A DNA stretch of 64,000 nt. It comes from Paraspadella gotoi (lineage: Eukaryota; Chaetognatha). Made by a program: the position numbers and the translations under genes. The stretch covers positions 14,906,999 through 14,970,998 of the forward strand of contig CM119266.1 in assembly GCA_051294375.1 (NCBI GenBank). The letters are read 5' to 3'. Positions 61,093 to 64,000 of this stretch are shown here, one piece after another. Numbering within the stretch: position 1 is the stretch's first letter; each line of letters starts with the position of its first letter. Under the pieces are notes generated by a model. The model had not been told where the DNA came from. It did not search any database and saw only the letters and a list, made by a program, of their open reading frames with translations.

Positions 61093-61186
61093 ACTCTGGG
61101 AGTTAATAAACAAGACTGTGAGAGAGTCTTGATTGAAAGCTTGTAGGGATCTACTATGGTTTTATCTTATAAGAGTGATGGAGGCC
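61093..61186 (-). repeat. right arm of a 94-bp inverted repeat
   Basis: Pairs with 60197-60290. Both arms meet their outer flanks at GGCC, where similarity stops. The arms enclose 802 bp. Confidence 0.92.
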
Positions 61187-61411
61187 AATATATTAAGCAA
61201 TTTTTAATGTAATTTAAAGTAATTCAGGCTTTTTAAAAAACGCTTTTTAAAAAACTTAGAAAACATTGCATTTGGCCCGTTTGGTCCGAGGAGCGATATA
61301 TCTAGTTGACTTAAGCTGCTTGCTACTTTGACTCGAGGTTAATAATACAAAGGAATGGAAGGAACTTGCCACGTTTTGTTCTCACTCCCCGCCCATTTCT
61401 AATAAAAGAAA

Positions 61412-61533
<122 letters not shown>

Positions 61534-61713
61534 CGAAGCGCCGTCTTTGATTCGAGGGCGAGAGAAAAAACTAAAAAAGGGATATCGGGAGAAAAAAGGA
61601 ATCGTAATAAAAACGTAGATTTTTGGTGTTCGTTTGTTTCCGTTTGGCGTCCGGGACGCGTCGGCGGAGCCTACGGCGTCTTTGGAGACGGTTGCGGCGC
61701 CGCGGCGTTGGCG

Positions 61714-61794
61714 ATGGCGGCGGCGGAAACGGCTGCGGCAGCGACAGAAAAGTTGTTTAGTTTTTCCAGTTTGTCACCTTTTTGGCATTTTTAA
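61714..61794 (+). CDS. candidate 26-residue ORF, alanine-rich start
   Basis: ATGGCGGCGGCG context reads MAAAETAAAATEKLFSFSSL SPFWHF then TAA. The frame is open upstream as GRVGGAYGVFGDGCGAAALA back to the CT tract. It is one of several short GCG-rich frames in the window. Very weak as a gene. Confidence 0.15.
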   Translation: MAAAETAAAATEKLFSFSSLSPFWHF

Positions 61795-62067
61795 AGAAAA
61801 TTGTCTTACGATTATTTCAAAAAGCATTTGTTTCGAAGAATATTTTATTTTATTCGAAACTTGCATCAGAGTATCTGTTAGAAGGAAGATGAACAATTGT
61901 ACATTCTATCCTCTATTCCTGATTAATACTTTATCTTGACCTAAAAAATGAAATAAAAAATCCTCCTCAAATGACGAAAGCGTCCCAGAAAACAAAGAGT
62001 CTAATTAGTTATCCTCGCCAAAAGAAATTATTTTTCCCCAACTCTCTTTTTCCACATCGGAGCAATA

Positions 62068-62136
<69 letters not shown>

Positions 62137-63497
62137 GCGAGAGGACCACGCCCGAAGACAGTGCATAGTTAAGGGAAATGGACTGTTAGCCCAATGACCA
62201 AACATAAAATAAACAGTGAGTTGCACGGAACGGAGGGGGCTCATAAACTTCTTCGTTCTCACAACACAATAACTGGAAGAGGAGTGAGCGAGCGAGTGAG
62301 CGACGACGACGACGACGACGACGACGAGGCGTGAGAACGATAACGCCATCTATAATAAAGTAGAGAAATGAAACGAGGCCATTGTTGGAATGGACCATGA
62401 ACTTCATTGCTCTTTTTAAAAGTGAGCGCCGAATCTTTCTTCTGGGCGAAGTAAGCACCGGGGAAAATCTCGATGAGAAAAATGACGCGGTTCCGAGAAA
62501 ATAAGGAGACGCAACTTTTGATCGAAGGATCGGGAAATTTTTGGGGTGAGGAAAAGTTTCAATTGGTCACCATATCCCTCTTTCCTTTCAAGTGAACGTA
62601 AACTACGTTAAAACGAATATCACAGAAGCGTTAGTACTGATAGGGGTAGCCACACTCAATGGGGTGAGTCAAAAATTTAGAGTGAGTAGATGCTCAAACG
62701 AATATTTAGACATTTTTAAGAATACTTTCAATGGACAAAAAATTTATAATATGGCTCTATACCCTAGTAATTAATTTTTTAATATTTATTTATAGATAGG
62801 AAAGGCCAAAAATTTATTTTTAGATTTTTTAAATTTTAAAGCCATATTCAGATAGCTCATAAAAAGTTGTCTACACAAAGTATGATTCTTTTTTAAATAT
62901 TTTTACGATAAGTAAGTCAAAAATAAGAAAAACCGTAAAAAATCATCATCAACATCATCTTTCGATGATTTTATCAGTTTTTTTATACTTTCACTAAGAA
63001 AACGTAAGAATTTTTAAAAGCTGTAATTATATTTCTTGTTTAACTTTTTATGCTCTATCAGAATCCATTAAAAAGTTTTATGATTTAAAAAAAATATTTT
63101 TTGCTCTATATAGTAATATAATATTTTTAATTAGGCTAGTACCCTCGAAAGAAAGCATTTTTGACAAAAAATATTTTAATACCATAATTTATGGTCATGA
63201 TAGATTATTTTAACGCTGTATACATTAGCATTTAAATTTCATCGGCTATGGCTAGTACTGAGGCGACTTATTTTCGTCTTCTACAGTACGATAATTTTTT
63301 TCATCTTTAACGTAATAAAAAACCTAGTATTGGTAGTGTAAAAATAACCAGGAAACACAACATTAAAAGTTAAAACTTGAAGCTTAATTAATCAAACCAA
63401 CAATATTAACAAACCCACACACTCTTTTTCAATCTTTCTCTTTTATTGTCCTCATTATTCTCTTCCAGATAAACTCAAATAATAAAAAAAAAAAACT
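61795..63497. other. AT-rich DNA with GA and GAC tracts, no supported gene
   Basis: A (GA)n tract at 62068-62133 and a short (GAC)n tract at ~62303-62328. From ~62560 to 63480 the DNA is notably AT-rich. A frame near 62592-62774 (NVNYVKTNITEALVLIGVAT...) is protein-like and contains a donor-like GGG|GTGAGT, but has no start or acceptor that I can defend. Confidence 0.5.
62068..62133. repeat. (GA)n microsatellite
   Basis: About 33 GA units. Confidence 0.95.
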
Positions 63498-63608
63498 TTA
63501 TATAATTTTTTTCACTTGTCGACCCAGAAGGCCTGATTCGAGTATAAATCGCGTAATTATGCTGATTTGGAAGTCATAAACACAAGATGACGATTCCGGG
63601 TCCACCAT
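63498..63608 (-). CDS. candidate 36-residue ORF or first exon
   Basis: The minus-strand ATG in CCAAATATGGTGG reads MVDPESSSCVYDFQISIITR then FILESGLLGRQVKKII and TAA. A donor-like CAA|GTGAAA lies near the end. Protein-like composition; unrecognised. Confidence 0.2.
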   Translation of the reverse strand: MVDPESSSCVYDFQISIITRFILESGLLGRQVKKII

Positions 63609-63647
63609 ATTTGGCAGCGGTTATGGTTTCCCAAAGTCGTTATTTCT

Positions 63648-63670
63648 TTTTTTTTTTGGGGGGGGGGGAG
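63648..63670. repeat. poly-T/poly-G junction
   Basis: A T-run directly followed by a run of about 12 G. Homopolymer lengths here are likely unreliable. Confidence 0.85.
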
Positions 63671-63744
63671 ATTAATCGTCGGAGCGCGTTGGGTGCGAGA
63701 TGAGGAGCACCCGCATGCGAGGCAAGGGCGCGTTGTGTCGGGAA

Positions 63745-63977
63745 TGGATTTTTTTATGTCAGACTCACTGTTTTGGAAGATGTCGGGCATTGGATTATTT
63801 TGTCGGTCGTGGGCAAGTGTTTGTAATTTGGCAATGCTACGTAGGCTCTTATTTTATCATTCTGAAAAAGAATTACTTGAACACTTTACGTTAGGAGAAA
63901 TTGCTCTGAGAATGTTGAGTCCGGGGAACGATAGAGAATCACAGCCGCAGTTGTTGTCAAATATCCACTCGATGTAA
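63745..63977 (+). CDS. candidate ~77-residue ORF at the window end
   Basis: From an ATG the frame reads MDFFMSDSLFWKMSGIGLFC, RSWASVCNLAMLRRLLFYHS, EKELLEHFTLGEIALRMLSP and GNDRESQPQLLSNIHSM, then TAA. The frame is also open for ~17 codons upstream of the ATG, so it could be an internal or last exon. Balanced composition with no repeats in it. Unrecognised. Confidence 0.33.
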
Positions 63978-64000
63978 CTTCCCCCGTCCATATCCTCGCC

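Overview
The window looks like draft nuclear DNA from an animal, probably an invertebrate; I cannot name the phylum. The reasons are GT-AG introns, AATAAA-type polyadenylation signals, very low gene density, TISU/YY1-like ATGGCGG start contexts, many long (CT)n/(GA)n tracts and assembly gaps. There are no operons, ribosome-binding sites, CRISPR arrays or recognisable transposase or reverse-transcriptase genes.

Only two protein genes are well supported, both on the minus strand. One is an intronless alpha/beta-hydrolase (5888-7201) with two membrane segments and an intact Ser-Asp-His triad. The other is a five-exon gene (11119-12672) joining a DUF4476-like helical domain to a Pro/Gln/Tyr-rich linker and a His-Gly-rich tail. 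Its exon phases agree throughout, if the first intron is a GC-AG intron. Everything else coding-like is an isolated small ORF or candidate exon, listed at low confidence. I see no pathway linking them.

Most of the window's structure is repetitive. Three long direct duplications are present: (A) 7361-15996 and 22151-31217, plus a short third piece at 18122-18498; (D) 34293-37482 and 42272-45400; (F) 47689-49679 and 49906-51718. Between the A copies and between the D copies lies an array of a ~145-bp satellite (18499-22150 and 37483-42271). Its monomer is built from ~20-bp blocks that mostly begin TTCCTGCC or TCCTGCTG. The two arrays end on the right with nearly the same terminal sequence, so they behave like copies of one bounded dispersed element. 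Each duplication has the form D-element-D. That fits either recombination between non-allelic copies of the element or an assembler crossing from one haplotype to the other through the element.

Copy A2 contains many single-base indels relative to A1: mostly extra bases before a 25-N gap at 28822 and mostly missing bases after it. This looks like unpolished gap-fill, so the broken second copy of the DUF4476-like gene should not be read as a true pseudogene without checking. D1 and D2 are much closer to each other and differ by a CAT repeat (18 versus 28 units) and a ~90-bp indel, as two alleles might.

The last 13 kb (51-64 kb) hold (CT)n/(GA)n tracts, several N gaps, an acidic 55-residue ORF, a 93-residue alanine-rich ORF enclosed by a 94-bp inverted repeat, and a promoter-like cluster of TISU/YY1 motifs with paired CACGTG boxes near 59.9 kb.
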